Assembly: GCA_020796225.1 (NCBI GenBank)
Contig: CM036755.1
Coordinates: 67,090,049 to 67,154,048 of the forward strand
DNA length: 64,000 bases
Direction of reading: 5' to 3'
Origin: Arion vulgaris
Lineage: Eukaryota; Mollusca; Gastropoda; Stylommatophora; Arionidae
Shown here: positions 50,405 to 60,884 of the stretch, in pieces
Layout: each line of letters opens with the position of its first letter
Position numbering within the stretch: the stretch's first letter is position 1
Position numbers and translations under genes: made by a program
Notes under the pieces: model-generated
What the model was told of the DNA's origin: nothing
Database searches by the model: none
The model's input: the letters and a program-made list of their open reading frames with translations, nothing else

Positions 50405-50960
50405 ATCTAATTTGATATTAGTTCATCATCAAGTAGCTTGTCCCTTCCAGAACTTGACTTCCATGACATCCGTTCTGAACAACTCTCTTTTTTGTGCAAG
50501 TTAACCGTCGTCAGCAGCGGTCATTTTCAGATCGTCAACAATATCTTACACCCATCATCTTCTAGGTTTTTTTTCTCATTCTTCTTCCGAGTACCATTCC
50601 CTCTAAAATTATCTTCTGTAGGCACTAATGTCATTTGATGTATCCGAAATATTTAATTTGTTCTTATGCTCTTTAATAGTCACCTCTTTTTAATATCAAG
50701 CTGTTGCAGAACAGAAGCATTTGTTCTCTTCTCTGTCCATGATATTCTAAGTACTCTTCTGTAGCGTTTCCATTCAAAGGCATTAATGATCTTCTCCGCT
50801 GCTTTGTTAATAGTCCACTTCTCAACACCATATGTTGCCAAGGAAAAAATGCAGGCTCTTAAACATTTGATCTTTGTTCTTATGTCAGTTTCCTTCCACA
50901 TGTTTGTTAGTTCTTATAGTTTTTGTAAAGCAATGCTAATCCATCTTTTAATTTCTTTTA
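50405..50960 (-). pseudogene. LINE-c RT C-terminal fragment
   Basis: Minus strand: 'WKETDIRTKIKCLRACIFSL', 'ATYGVEKWTINKAAEKI', 'FEWKRYRRVLRISWTEKRTN' (50680-50901). After a frame change, '...DDLKMTAADDG.LAQKREL' with a (GAT)n tail at 50422. It joins the thumb-region signature to the AADAG tail seen in 7185-7366 and 39276-39515, which helps define the family. Confidence 0.82.
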
Positions 50961-51062
50961 TAGCCTTTTAATGACTAAAGATATAGATAGCAATTTGAAA
51001 ATAGATTGTGAAAAATAAATGACATAAAATATAATGTTTTCAGAAGTGATAAAATAAGAGCT

Positions 51063-51355
51063 ATGTCTGGTCAACCACTAGTAACAACTGTTATAAGAAG
51101 GATAAGATGGAGATATGTTAGACACACTTTGAAAAGAAATGATCAAAGAATATCAAAGCAGACATTGAAGTGGGATGCAAAGTGTTCAAGAAAGAGAAGA
51201 CGACATAGAGATACCCCAGAAACAAACTTTGCTGAGAGAGACAAAAAATATCGGTCTCAGTTCCATGGAGGGGATTGAGAGAGTTGCCCAGAATAGAGCG
51301 GTATGGAAAAATTGCTTGCAGGCCATATGTAACGTATAACGGTACGAGAGGAATT
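51063..51355 (+). pseudogene. LINE-a C-terminal fragment
   Basis: Near copy of 22747-23040: 'MSGQPLVTTVIRRIRWRYVR', 'HTLKRNDQRISKQTLKWDAK', then a frame change near 51205, and '...RVAQNRAVWKNCLQAICNV'. Same 3' end 'aacggtacgagaggaatta'. Confidence 0.85.
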
Positions 51356-51476
51356 ATTTTAAATATGATTTTGTATAGCAAGATAGTAGCTACAGGATAT
51401 TAAAGAGACATTGAACATGACGTTAGAGATGGGAAGTAAGTTACTAGAGACTGCTAGTTTTTCAAGCTGAATGATT

Positions 51477-52178
51477 GATTGATAGGATCATCATCATTGC
51501 ACTTCGGTGAGTAAGCATGTGTGCTCCAATGTCTTTCTTACATAGAAAGATCTCAGCTGCAGTACACGAAGTCCGTAGCATCGGCGACGGTCCTCGATGT
51601 AATTTTCTTTGTCGTCTTCTTCTTCTTCTTCGTTCGCTTCATATCGACCACTTGTTAACTGTGTGATTTGTATGGGATATTCTTCTAAGAAGGGTCCTGG
51701 TCCGTTGTGCCAGTTATGCGCCTACAAGTAGGCCAGCACATCCGATTTCTGCGATGCTTTTATTTACTAGGTAGCTTCCTAAGGCCTAGAAAGTCACCTC
51801 TTACGACATGCCTTGTAGGTCGCAGTGTTACTATTCTTTGCCCTTGCAAGTCCCAGCACCACACGAGCGGATGTCATTTTGAGGATGGTAAAATATTTTT
51901 GTAGGAATTTTATTTTAGTCTTTTCTAATGCATTTTGCTCGGGTTGCGGATTTTCAGCCTGCTCTTCCCGATTTTGAACTGCCAATGGTTCTTTTACTTG
52001 CTCAAACTGAACACCGGACCTACGTTTTATCGTCCGTCTCCGATAGGACTAGGAACTCGATCTCACCTACAGTAAAATCAAGGATCTCTGACAAAATATC
52101 CACATGGTTCCGCGAGGGTGCGAACCTGGTACAGTTGCCACGAAAGACGAGCAGCTAACCTCTAGGCCACAGAGAGCC
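51477..52178 (-). mobile_element. SINE G interrupted by SINE A
   Basis: Low end 'gattgataggatcatcatca' (tail and 3' end); high end 'gccacagagagccc' (head). B box region 'ggttcgcaccctcgcgg' on the minus strand. Broken at 51606 by SINE A and resuming at 51870 ('gatgtcattttgaggatggt'). Confidence 0.88.
51607..51869 (-). mobile_element. SINE A inserted in SINE G, 11-bp TSD
   Basis: Minus-strand SINE A, tail 'gaagaagaagaagacgac', core GTCGTAAGAGGTGACT, head 'ccgctcgtgtggtgctgg'. Flanked by gatgtaatttt (51596-51606) and gatgtcatttt (51870-51880). Confidence 0.9.
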
Positions 52179-52654
52179 CAGACAAGCGGACTATGAGAAA
52201 AGCAACGTACTGCAACGGGGACATTCTACATAAGGATATTCCACATCAGAATACTCACTCCCACTCCACTCCCACAGCAGATTGCATTCAAGCTTCACCT
52301 CACGGTACCCACACACTAAATCCTTCCTCTCGTATGTGTGTTGTACGCAATGTCTCTGGAGACCAACAGGCCGCCATCACCATCACTTTCTATTTGCGAC
52401 GAATTTTCGTTGAGTATTGATTTGTGTGGTAAAACTATTGTATAAAATGTCCAGTCCCTTGTGTACTTGTTATTGTACGAATCGGGTTTCCCACATTGTT
52501 ATACGCCTTTGAACAAATGTTAAGTGGTTGGGAATAATAATTTATTCAACGAAACTGAAGTAACAGTAGTTTCTGTTATTTGAAATTTGGGATAAATGTA
52601 CCTGTCAATAATTTGTTTCGTATGTCCATGTCCATGAACCAGATTCGATTTTTG
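52179..52654. other. no recognised feature
   Basis: Unique-looking DNA. ORF 52193-52420 has no motif. Confidence 0.45.
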
Positions 52655-53315
52655 GAAAACGAAAGTAAAGAACACCTTTGCTCCGCTATGTTATATATCA
52701 GGGAAAACGAAAGTAAGGAAAGCTCTTTGCCCTGCTATGTTATATATCAGGGACAACGAAGTAAGAACACCTTTGCTCCGCTATGTTATATATCAGGGAC
52801 AACGAAAGTAAAAACACCTTTGCCTGCTATGTTATATAACAGGGACAACGAAAGTAAACAACACCTTTGCTCCGCTATGTTATATATCAGGGACAACGAA
52901 ATTAAAGAACACCTTTGCCCTGCTATGTTATATAACAGGGACAACGAAAGTAAACAACACCTTTGCCCTGCTATGTTATATATCAGGACAACGAAATAAA
53001 GAACACCTTTGCCTCGCTATGTTATATATCAGGGACAACGAAAGTAAAGAACACCTTTGCCCTGCTATGTTATATATCAGGTAAAACGAAAGTAAACAAG
53101 CCTCTTGCCCCGCTATGTTATATATCAAGTAAAACTTAAGTAAACAAGCCTCTTGCCCCGCTATGTTATATATCAAGTAAAACGAAAGTAAACAAGCCTC
53201 TTGCCCCGCTATGTTATATATCAAGTAAAACGAAAGTAAACAAGCCTCTTGCCCCGCTATGTTATATATCGAGTAAAAGGAAAGTAAACAAGCCTCTTGC
53301 CCCGCTATGTTATAT
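52655..53315 (+). repeat. 48-bp minisatellite, about 14 copies
   Basis: Unit 'gggacaacgaaagtaaagaa' + 'cacctttgctccgctatgtt' + 'atatatca'. It drifts from GGGACAACG/CACCTTTGC in the first part to AAGTAAAACG/CCTCTTGCCCC in the second. Period divisible by 3, hence the repetitive 139-residue plus ORF and its minus-strand mirror; no sign of selection. Confidence 0.95.
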
Positions 53316-53404
53316 ATTGGAGAAATTGATTTTTTGACTGATTAAACCATTTGATTATTTAAGCCGGTATACTTGCTGTGAGTAAATTTTTAAATGATAC
53401 AAAT

Positions 53405-53660
53405 CGATCACCCATGTGTTGCTGGGGCAGTCAAAGGGAGAAATAAATAGCACCACTGTGACTTACAAGGCCTGTCGTAAGAGGCGATTGAGGTAGCTAC
53501 TTTAGTAAATAAAAAGCGCTGCAGAAATCGGATGTGCTTGCAATCTTGAAGGTGCATAACTGGCACAAAGTACAACCGCTCTTAGACTCGGATCACATAG
53601 GAAGTAACAAAGAGTGGTTTAACAAGTGGTCGATTTGGATCGTTCGAAGAAGAAGATGCA
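53405..53660 (+). mobile_element. SINE A
   Basis: 'tcacccatgtgttgctgggg' head, core 'cctgtcgtaagaggcgattg' followed by a ~15-bp deletion, body 'taaataaaaagcgctgcaga', 3' domain, GAAGAAGA tail. Confidence 0.87.
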
Positions 53661-53689
53661 AAGCAAGTATACTAGCTATTTCAGTATCA

Positions 53690-53890
53690 ATCAATCAAGT
53701 GCCATGCCTGCCGGCCTAGGCGATCATATCTCTCCACAACTCTCTCTGCTTGGGGCATGTAATCAGTTCTGACGTCGACCTTTTGTCGAACCAAGATGCC
53801 AGACCATCCAATATCTTCTCCCTCTGTCTTCAGGATCTTTTCTTCCCTGAATTTTACCTATTGTCACCTAATGTTTTAAACCTTCTCTTC
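53690..53890 (-). pseudogene. LINE-e C-terminal end
   Basis: Minus strand: 'GKIQGREKILKTEGED', 'DIGWSGILVRQKVDVRTDY', 'ERVVERYDRLGRQAWHLID', with the tail TTGATTGATTG. Matches the end of 45075-45655. Confidence 0.7.
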
Positions 53891-54170
53891 GCACCCGAAG
53901 AGCCTTGATTTTCTGATTCATATTTTTTGGATAAGGTTTCAATGTTTTGAAAACATCGGCCCGTTGCCTTGCGGGACGGTTGTGTAGCAATTAAAGGCTA
54001 GGGAATGCTAACCCGAAACACATGCTTGCAGAAAACGGATGCACCGTAACGCGCATAACATGGTGCAACGACCCCTCACAATGAGGAATGGGATAACGCA
54101 TTCTAAGGTCGCCGATCTGCCTCGGAGATTTAGCCACGCAGTAAGAATGTCGGATCTAACACCAGTATCC
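53891..54170. other. no recognised feature
   Basis: No repeat or ORF that I can assign. Confidence 0.4.
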
Positions 54171-54434
54171 AAGACAAACTGTATGGCGTGGCTGATAATC
54201 TAAGGCAGACGGCTTCCTTTATTAGAGAATCTGAAATCCTAATCTAGTGAGAACGCACAAGACAAACTGTATGGCGTGGCTGATAATCTGAGGCAGACGG
54301 CTGCCTTTATTAGAGAATCCGAAATCCTAATCTAGGGAGAACGCAGAAGACAAACTGTATGGCGTGGCTGATAATCTGAGGCAGACGACTTCCTTTATTA
54401 GAGAATCCGAAATCCCAATCTAGTGAGAACACAG
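54171..54434 (+). repeat. 88-bp tandem repeat, 3 copies
   Basis: 'gacaaactgtatggcgtggc' at 54173, 54261 and 54349, with 'ctgataatctgaggcagacg' and 'tttattagagaatccgaaat'. Only a few substitutions between copies. Confidence 0.93.
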
Positions 54435-54659
54435 AAGAAGAAGTAGGATAAAGTTTCTTTGTGTGCATGCCTGTTTTAAAACCTCCTCGTTTGTTTTCTT
54501 CGCTGTACGTGAAATTGTCAGTACTCTTCTGTAAAACTACATCTCTGTGGCTTCCAGTGATGTTATTGATTGCTCTTTCATTGCATTTCAGCATACATTG
54601 GCATATAATTATGTTGCAAGGTAAAACAAAATACCTAGGGAAAGTGGTAGTTGATATCT

Positions 54660-54707
54660 TCTTTTTCTTTGAAGGCTCCACCATATCGACCACTTTTTAA
54701 GCCACTC
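54660..54707 (-). mobile_element. SINE A 3' fragment
   Basis: 'ggctccaccatatcgaccac' and 'ttttaagccactctt': the last ~50 bp of a minus-strand SINE A, cut where the next SINE A begins. Confidence 0.7.
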
Positions 54708-54710
54708 TTT

Positions 54711-54935
54711 CGCCCGTATGGTTCAGGGGCCCGAAAGGGAAGCAAAGAATAGTACCACTGCGACCTACAAGGCATGTCGTAAGAGGCGCCTGATGTAGGA
54801 ACTAGGAAGCTACCCTAGTAAATAAAATCGTAGTAATCGTATGTACTGGTCTAATTGTAGCCGCACAACTGACATAACGTGCAATCGGTCTTAGGCTCAG
54901 ATTACATACAAATCACAAAGAGTGGTTTTTCTTCC
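54711..54935 (+). mobile_element. SINE A with clean 5' end
   Basis: 'cgcccgtatggttcaggggc', 'gaccacaaggcatgtcgta'-type core ('acctacaaggcatgtcgtaa'), body, 'aatcacaaagagtggttttt'. It ends early in the 3' domain. Its first ~85 bp are the best direct comparison with the LINE 5' end at 34685-34772. Confidence 0.88.
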
Positions 54936-54939
54936 TTCT

Positions 54940-55195
54940 TCTTCTTTGAGCACTTCATATTGATCACTTGTTAACCACTCTGTGTGATTTGTATGTGATC
55001 CGAGCATAAGAGCGATAGTACCTTGTGCAAATATGCGCTTACAAGTAGGCCAGCACATCCGATTTCAGGGATGTTTTTTATTTACTACGGTAGCTTCCCT
55101 AGGTCCCTACCTCAGTCACCTCTTACGACATGCCTTGTAGGTGGTAGTATTACTATTCTTTGCTCACCTTGTTAGCACCGGAAACACACAGACTA
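54940..55195 (-). mobile_element. SINE A, third of a cluster
   Basis: Tail 'ttcttcttctttgagcac' at the low end, core 'cctcttacgacatgccttgt', degenerate head ending near 55195. With the preceding copy it forms a tail-to-tail inverted pair. Confidence 0.86.
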
Positions 55196-55432
55196 CCTAG
55201 GATAATCTCCATGCCAACGTCATCTAGATCTGCCTCCTGTTTAAGACCTTGTTCATTATACTGAGGGCGTTCCCACTTATTTTCGCTCATTAGACTGGGG
55301 GCGTGTCCTACTCTATCGTATTGTCAATCAATTTCTATTGATGTCTGTCTAAATCTTTTCATTTATTTTCTCCCATGACAGACTATTACTACCCTAAGAA
55401 TTCATTTCCAATATGTAATATGAAGACTTGTG

Positions 55433-55672
55433 GGCGTCTGTAGCTTAAACGCTATTGAGCTCGGTCACAACCCAAGAGTGCCTAGTTCAAACTCCGTAGC
55501 GGGCAGTTTGGAAGCAAATTCGTTCGCGCGGATTTTTGCGAACGGTAAAAACAGACCTCGCAGTTCACAATGCAATAGCGAACTACTGAACGTATAATTG
55601 GTGTCTATAAAATCAACGATTCGGTTACTGTGGCTGATAACTACGTCCTATAAAGGATATGCCACGATTTTC
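55433..55672 (+). mobile_element. SINE C, full length
   Basis: 'gggcgtctgtagcttaaacg', 'agttcaaactccgtagcggg', 'ttgcgaacggtaaaaacaga', 'ggatatgccacgatttt'. Good A-box and B-box matches. Confidence 0.88.
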
Positions 55673-55814
55673 ATTTCATCCGAGTTTTAGCTAATAAAAT
55701 TTAAACAAACATCATGAAACAAAATGAAAGAAAACACATGGAAACACATGACAAAAGAAGATAATTGTCTACAGAGATAGATAACAGATTGTATTTGACA
55801 TTCAATAAGACCAC

Positions 55815-55880
55815 AGCTTTCTTTGTTTGGATTTCTTTGTTTGGATTTCTTTGTTTGGATTTCTTTGTTTGGATTTCTTT
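55815..55880 (+). repeat. 14-bp tandem repeat, 4-5 copies
   Basis: Unit TTGTTTGGATTTCT. Confidence 0.92.
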
Positions 55881-55984
55881 GTTGTTGAAATGAGATGCAT
55901 ATGGCCACATCTACAACGGGTGCATTCTTAAGATGGTTGTTTTTAAGCATTTCAGATAACGTTATGTTATGCGATCGACGTCAT

Positions 55985-56400
55985 GGCACATTGGACATTC
56001 CCATTCGTGCTCTGTCCTCCGCTGCAGCAGCCATCCATTTATTCAAAGATCTTGCTGAATTATGCAAGCTTTTCAATAAGAGTATACGCACCGGTACTAT
56101 CCCTGATGATTGGCTTCGTGGTTTTCTGAGACCCTTGCCTAAACCTAGAAAAGACTTCACTAGCAGATGTCGGCAAACTGCTTGAAAAATTCATAGCCCG
56201 TAGCGATGGCGGCTCGTGATCATTATTGTTGGTGGGGCCAGACAGACATTTTGGGAAAAAATCATTGTTTCAGTTAGGATATATTTTAATGTATAAAATA
56301 ATAAATACACGTTACACCTTATTTGTGGTGGGACACGGCCCCACTGGCCCTTAAAGACGAGCCGCCACTGGCCCGTAGAGTTTCATATATATTTTTTATA
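55985..56400 (+). pseudogene. LINE-f reverse-transcriptase fragment, split by MITE-A
   Basis: 'IPIRALSSAAAAIHLFKDLA', 'LCKLFNKSIRTGTIPDDWL', 'RGFLRPLPKPRKDFTS', then after a frame change 'ADVGKLLEKFIAR' up to 56203. This is the start of the RT domain (fingers) of a Jockey/I-type LINE, up to where the palm begins. A few bases continue after the MITE ('gcccgtagagtttc'). Confidence 0.82.
56204..56370 (+). mobile_element. MITE-A, 167 bp, perfect 8-bp TSD, inside RT
   Basis: Right end CGAGCCGCCACTG; left end CGATGGCGGCTCGT (first bases mutated from CAGTGG). Flanked by gcccgtag at 56196-56203 and 56371-56378. The duplication is LINE-f coding sequence, so the MITE inserted into this LINE. Confidence 0.92.
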
Positions 56401-56407
56401 ATCTCTA

Positions 56408-56500
56408 TTGTCTATCCCGGGTGAGAGATGGAATTGGTTGTCCACTCTTGTCCCTAAGCGTAGGGGTGGGAGCTTTAATTTGCGTTCTAGTGCAAGTCTA
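56408..56500 (-). pseudogene. Short LINE tail, same as 60885-60970
   Basis: 'tgtccactcttgtccctaag' and 'gggagctttaatttgcgttc' match 60912-60965, where the minus strand encodes the C-terminus of the RPRQRWIDN-type LINE. Confidence 0.65.
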
Positions 56501-56650
56501 TGCCGAGTGTATTTCACAAAACACGAAATCCGTAGCTCCAGCAACAATACTAGAGGTGTCTAAAAAAGACTGCACTCGTGAACAGAGCTGCGCAGTTCGG
56601 ATTCGAACACACGACGTTTTCGACTAGCAAGACAAGAGCGTAACTACTTA
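56500..56650 (-). mobile_element. SINE H
   Basis: Minus strand: B box region 'cgtgtgttcgaatccgaact', then 'cacgagtgcagtcttttt' and 'attgttgctggagctacgga'. A-box side 'ataagtagttacgctcttg'. Confidence 0.75.
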
Positions 56651-56682
56651 TCCCCTCTTTCATACAATATTCTTTCATTCAG

Positions 56683-56755
56683 AACCATGTACAGAACCAT
56701 GTACAGAACCATGTACAGAACCATGTACAGAACAATGTACAGAACCATGTACTAT
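56683..56755 (+). repeat. 12-bp tandem repeat, 6 copies
   Basis: Unit GAACCATGTACA. Confidence 0.93.
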
Positions 56756-56954
56756 ACGGAACATGTTTTCTCATGTCATTGATTCCGTTTGTATATCCCA
56801 TAAATAATCTCTCTCCCCTGACAATTATTCAGTATCATATTCGTAATAAAACCTGACTGATCTTACAAATCACCTCCTAAATAGCATTTATCCTATGCAA
56901 GGTGGCAGCATATGATACATTCATTTGTAATTCGTCTATCACATCTTTGCACTC

Positions 56955-57470
56955 ATCTTCGCCTGTTTCCTTTACTTTACTGTCACATTTTCATCACTTT
57001 TTCCTTTACTTTACTGTCACATTTTCATCACTTTTTCCTTTACTTTACTGTCACATTTTCATCACTTTTTCCTTTACTTTACTGTCACATTTTCATCACT
57101 TTTTCCTTTACTTCAACGTCACATTTTCATCACTTTTTCCTTTACTTTACTGTCACATTTTCATCACTTTTTCCTTTACTTTACTGTCACATTTTCATCA
57201 CTTTTTCCTTTACTTTACTGTCACATTTTCATCACTTTTTCATTTACTTTACTGTCACATTTTCATCACTTTTTCCTTTACTTTACTGTCACATTTTCAT
57301 CACTTTTTCATTTACTTTACTGTCACATTTTCATCACTTTTTCCTTTACTTTACTGTCACATTTTCATCACTTTTTCATTTACTTTACTGTCACATTTTC
57401 ATCACTTTCTCCTTTACTTTACTGTCACATTTTCATCACTTTTTCCGTTACATTTTTCAACACCTTTTCC
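56955..57470 (+). repeat. 34-bp pyrimidine-rich minisatellite, block 1
   Basis: Unit 'tttactttactgtcacattt' + 'tcatcactttttcc', about 14 copies, C/T-rich. There is no stop in any plus frame. Since 34 is 1 mod 3, each frame cycles through all three readings, giving long overlapping ORFs of about 360 codons with a 34-residue period. Confidence 0.95.
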
Positions 57471-57499
57471 ATCACATTTGGCATCATTTTTTCTCAACT

Positions 57500-57965
57500 T
57501 TTCCCATACTTTTCCTTTACTCGTTTCTACACTTCTCTGTACACTTTTCCTTTACTCGTTTCTACACTTCTGTGTACACTTTTTCTTCACTCGTTTCTAC
57601 ATTTCTCTGTATACTTTTTCGTCACTCGTTTCTACATTTCTGTGTACACTTTTTCTTCACTCACTCGTATCTACATTTCTCTGTACACTTTTTCTTCACT
57701 CGTTTCTACACTTCTCTGTACACTTTTCTTCACTCGTTTCTACACTTCTGTGTACACTTTTCCTTCACTCGTTTCTACATTTCTGTGTACACTTTTTCTT
57801 CACTCGTTTCTACATTTCTCTGTACACTTTTTCTTCACTCGTTTCTACACTTCTCTGTACACTTTTTCTTCACTCGTTTCTACATTTCTCTGTACACTTT
57901 TTCGTCACTCGTTTCTACATTTCTCTGTACATTTTTCCTCTGCTCATTTCTACACTTCTATTTAC
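57500..57965 (+). repeat. 34/35-bp minisatellite, block 2
   Basis: Related unit 'cactcgtttctacacttctc' + 'tgtacactttttctt', about 13 copies. Length changes come from the T run. Confidence 0.95.
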
Positions 57966-58030
57966 GTTTATCCGTTACGCGTTAATTGTGTGATTATTTT
58001 GAAGAAACTGTTGCTCACTAATTCTTCCAG

Positions 58031-58188
58031 TACCCTGAACTCGGTGACCTATGCCACAAGTTTCTACTCCCATATCCAGATGTTGAAAACAATCTCTATT
58101 CTAGCACATCACAACTCAGACAGAGCTGTAAACTCATTGTCATGGCATGTCGAAGTGAAAATGCTCAGATGACTGCTGGATTGGAAAA
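58031..58188 (+). CDS. Candidate internal exon, product unknown
   Basis: Between two array blocks lies a non-repetitive island. After 'ctcactaattcttccag' (pyrimidine tract, branch-like CTAAT, AG at 58029-58030) one frame is open, and a stop in that frame sits just upstream at 58019. It reads 'YPELGDLCHKFLLPYPDVEN', 'NLYSSTSQLRQSCKLIVMAC' and 'RSENAQMTAGLEKLRESK'. Composition is protein-like, unlike the flanking array. A GT for a donor exists at 58189 (AAAA|GTTAAG), which is weak. The frame also runs on into the next array. I recognise no family. It could be an exon of a large-intron gene, a decayed exon, or chance. Confidence 0.35.
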
Positions 58189-58204
58189 GTTAAGGGAAAG
58201 CAAA

Positions 58205-59260
58205 ATACATTTTTCCTTCACTCGTTTCTACACTTGTTTCTACACTTCTCTGTACACTTTTCCTTCATTCATTTCTACACTTGTTTCTACACTTTTCCTT
58301 CATTCATTTCTACACTTGTTTCTACACTTTTCCTTCATTCATTTCTACACTTCTCTGTACACTTTTCCTTCATTCGTTTCTACACTTCTCTGTACACTTT
58401 TCCTTCATTCATTTCTACACTTGTTTCTACACTTTTCCTTCATTCATTTCTACACTTCTGTGTACACTTTTCCTTCATTCGTTTCTACACTTCTCTGTAC
58501 ACTTTTCCTTCATTCATTTCTACACTTGTTTCTACACTTTTCCTTCATTCATTTCTACACTTCTGTGTACACTTTTCTTTCATTCATTTCTACACTTCTC
58601 TGTACACTTTTCCTTCATTCGTTTCTACACTTCTCTGTACACTTTTCTTTCATTCATTTCTACACTTCTCTGTACACTTTTCTTTCATTCGTTTCTACAC
58701 TTCTCTGTACACTTTTTCTTCATTCGTTTCTACACTTCTCTGTACACTTTTCCTTTACTCATTTCTACACTTCTCTGTACACTTTTCCTTTACTCATTTC
58801 TACACTTAATTGTACACTTTTCCTGTACTCGTTTCTACACTTCTCTGTACACTTTTCCTTCATTCGTTTCTACACTTCTCTGTACACTTTTCCTTTACTC
58901 ATTTCTACACTTCTCTGTACACGTTTCCTGTACTCGTTTCTACACTTCTCTGTACACTTTTCCTGTACTCGTTTCTACACTTCTCTGTACACTTTTCCTT
59001 TACTCATTTCTACACTTATTTGTACATTTTTCCTTTACTCGTTTCTACACTTCTCTGTACACTTTTCCTGTACTCGTTTCTACACTTCTCTGTACACTTT
59101 TCCTTTACTCGTTTCTACACTTAATTGTACACTTTTCCTTTACTCGTTTCTACACTTCTCTGTACACTTTTCCTGTACTCGTTTCTACACTTATTTGTAC
59201 ACTTTTCCTTTACTCATTTCTACACTTATTTGTACACTTTTCCTTTACCATTTTCGACAC
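58205..59260 (+). repeat. 34-bp minisatellite, block 3
   Basis: Unit 'cattcatttctacacttctc' + 'tgtacacttttcctt', about 31 copies. Variants cattcg/cattca/actcg/actca and ctctg/cttgt/ctaat are arranged in higher-order groups. Source of four overlapping ORFs of 190-383 codons in the plus frames, none supported as genes. Confidence 0.95.
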
Positions 59261-59527
59261 TTTTTCCAGAGCTTTTCTTACACCTTTTATTAATTTTTCT
59301 TCAACCTTTTTTTCATAATCTTTCCCCCACACCTGTTCTTTCATCTATTCCTGTAGACTTTCCTACACTTTTACTTCACGTTTTCTTTCAATATTCTTTT
59401 TATTTTTCATCCTTTTTTTTCTACACATTTTCCTTCGTTCTTTCCTTTCAGTTTTACTTCATATCTCACTTCACTTTTCACTTCCCCTAGTTCTTCACGT
59501 TTTTCTTCACATTTTACATCATCTCAT
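59261..59527. other. T/C-rich tract
   Basis: Pyrimidine-rich sequence continuing the composition of the array without a fixed unit. Confidence 0.65.
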
Positions 59528-59793
59528 ACGTCTTCTTTTTATCGAATACTCCATATCGACTACTTGTTAAACCACTTCTTGTGACTTGCATGTAATCTGA
59601 GCCTAAGAGCGATTGATTGTACGTTGTGCCAGTTATGTGTCTACAAGTTGGACAGCACATACGATTTCTACGACGCTTTTTGTGTGCAAGCGTAGCTTCC
59701 CTAGGCCCCTACATAGACCCTCCTACGACATGTCTTGTAGGTCTCAGTGTTACTATTCTTTGCTGCCCGTGCTAGCCCCGGCATCACAAGGGT
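59528..59793 (-). mobile_element. SINE A
   Basis: Minus-strand copy: 3' domain at the low end ('atactccatatcgactactt'), core degenerate ('cctcctacgacatgtcttgt'), head 'cacccttgtgatgccggggc' at 59793. Confidence 0.86.
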
Positions 59794-59844
59794 GATCTCC
59801 TACTTCATCTTGTCCTTTAGTTTGTCCTAGACCTTGTTCTTCTT

Positions 59845-60280
59845 TTATTGTATCAGATATCAGTTATCCAAGAACTATCATATAGCACTCCGTATACGTC
59901 CATAGATGCTACGATCTCCACCTCAACAAATCCAGCAACGTCCAGTGGCCCAACACGATATTGATTAATCAATATATTTGTATATTTAGTATGTCGTTCT
60001 TTTCGGGCTGCACCAATATCGACACCCATCTCTCTCAATCTGATCAGCGAGTGGGATTCACAGCTCTGAAACTCCTCTGTTCGGATAGACTCTTTCAATG
60101 CGTTAAAAATGTCATTTCGGTCCATTGCAGCTTCCTCTGATATCGTAGCAATGCCAGCCAATCTATCGGTTCGTTCGTTACCACTAACTCCTGTGTGCCC
60201 AGGGACAAAATGAAGGTGATTTCTCTGATCATTGTCTGTACTGGTACCTCCACCCAGTTTCGTCTCACTATTCATGATTC
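59845..60280 (-). pseudogene. LINE RNase H domain and C-terminal linker
   Basis: Frame 59853-60275 (140 codons): 'NHLHFVPGHTGVSGNERTDR', 'LAGIATISEEAAMDRNDIFN', 'ALKESIRTEEFQSCES', 'LIRLREMGVDIGAARKERHT', 'INQYRVGPLDVAGF'. PGHTGVxGNExxDRLA is the last part of an RNase H domain (catalytic Asp in TDR). The downstream linker is typical of Jockey/I-type LINEs. The first RNase H motifs (YTDGS) are missing, so 5'-truncated. Confidence 0.85.
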
Positions 60281-60294
60281 GACTTTTCTATTAG

Positions 60295-60460
60295 TTAGTT
60301 AGTTTATTCCTTTCGAGCCAAAGGCGGCACATAGGGCAGAGGTTTTAGATCTCCATGTGATACGGTTCTTTGCTAGTAGTTGGAGATCTTGTATGGTTTT
60401 ACATCCCAATAGTGTACTTTCTTGTTGGATGGTTCTTCGACGAGTGGTCTTAAATGACTG
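60295..60460 (-). pseudogene. LINE C-terminal tail
   Basis: Minus strand: 'TIQQESTLLGCKTIQDLQLL' and 'AKNRITWRSKTSALCAAFGS', then a tail. This matches the class signature (A.NR..W ... L) at the end of RTE-like proteins. Family not otherwise present. Confidence 0.55.
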
Positions 60461-60884
60461 CCTTCACCAAAAGTTAATGAGATTATTTAATGATTAACAT
60501 ACTTCCTATTTGATTGTCTTATCTTGGTTCCACGCCGAAATCATCTTCAATAATAAATTCTTTCATTAAAAATTATTTTGTTCTTACCTGTGTCCATGTC
60601 GTTTTAAGAATTTCTTTAATTAGAAACCGGAAACTGGGAAGACATGTAAATTACCTGTACTTATAGACATGACACATGACATCTGAAGAAGAAATCTTAA
60701 ATTGTAATACTTTAATGTAGGCATGTAATACATTGAGGAATTGGTGTAATCTTACTTAACTCAAACTTGTTTCATTCTTTGAAAATGTTGAGCAACTTCC
60801 AAGATCAGAAGTTTCGAATCACAAAGATATATCAAGATTGTATTTCTTTTCTGTCCACACATCAAATAATAGTCTATTGTCTAT
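60461..60884. other. no recognised feature
   Basis: AT-rich DNA, no element found. Confidence 0.45.

Noticed and set aside
52580..52999. 139-codon plus ORF with periodic HLCSAMLYIR
   Set aside because: 48-bp minisatellite whose period is a multiple of 3; repetition at DNA level explains it.
56902..59490. Overlapping ORFs of 345-383 codons as protein genes
   Set aside because: They arise from a stop-free 34-bp repeat read in three frames. No frame is preferred and flanking sequence gives no gene structure.
60000..60280. Host RNase H gene
   Set aside because: The PGHTGVxGNE motif is followed by a LINE-type linker and the first half of the domain is missing, so it is a truncated retrotransposon.
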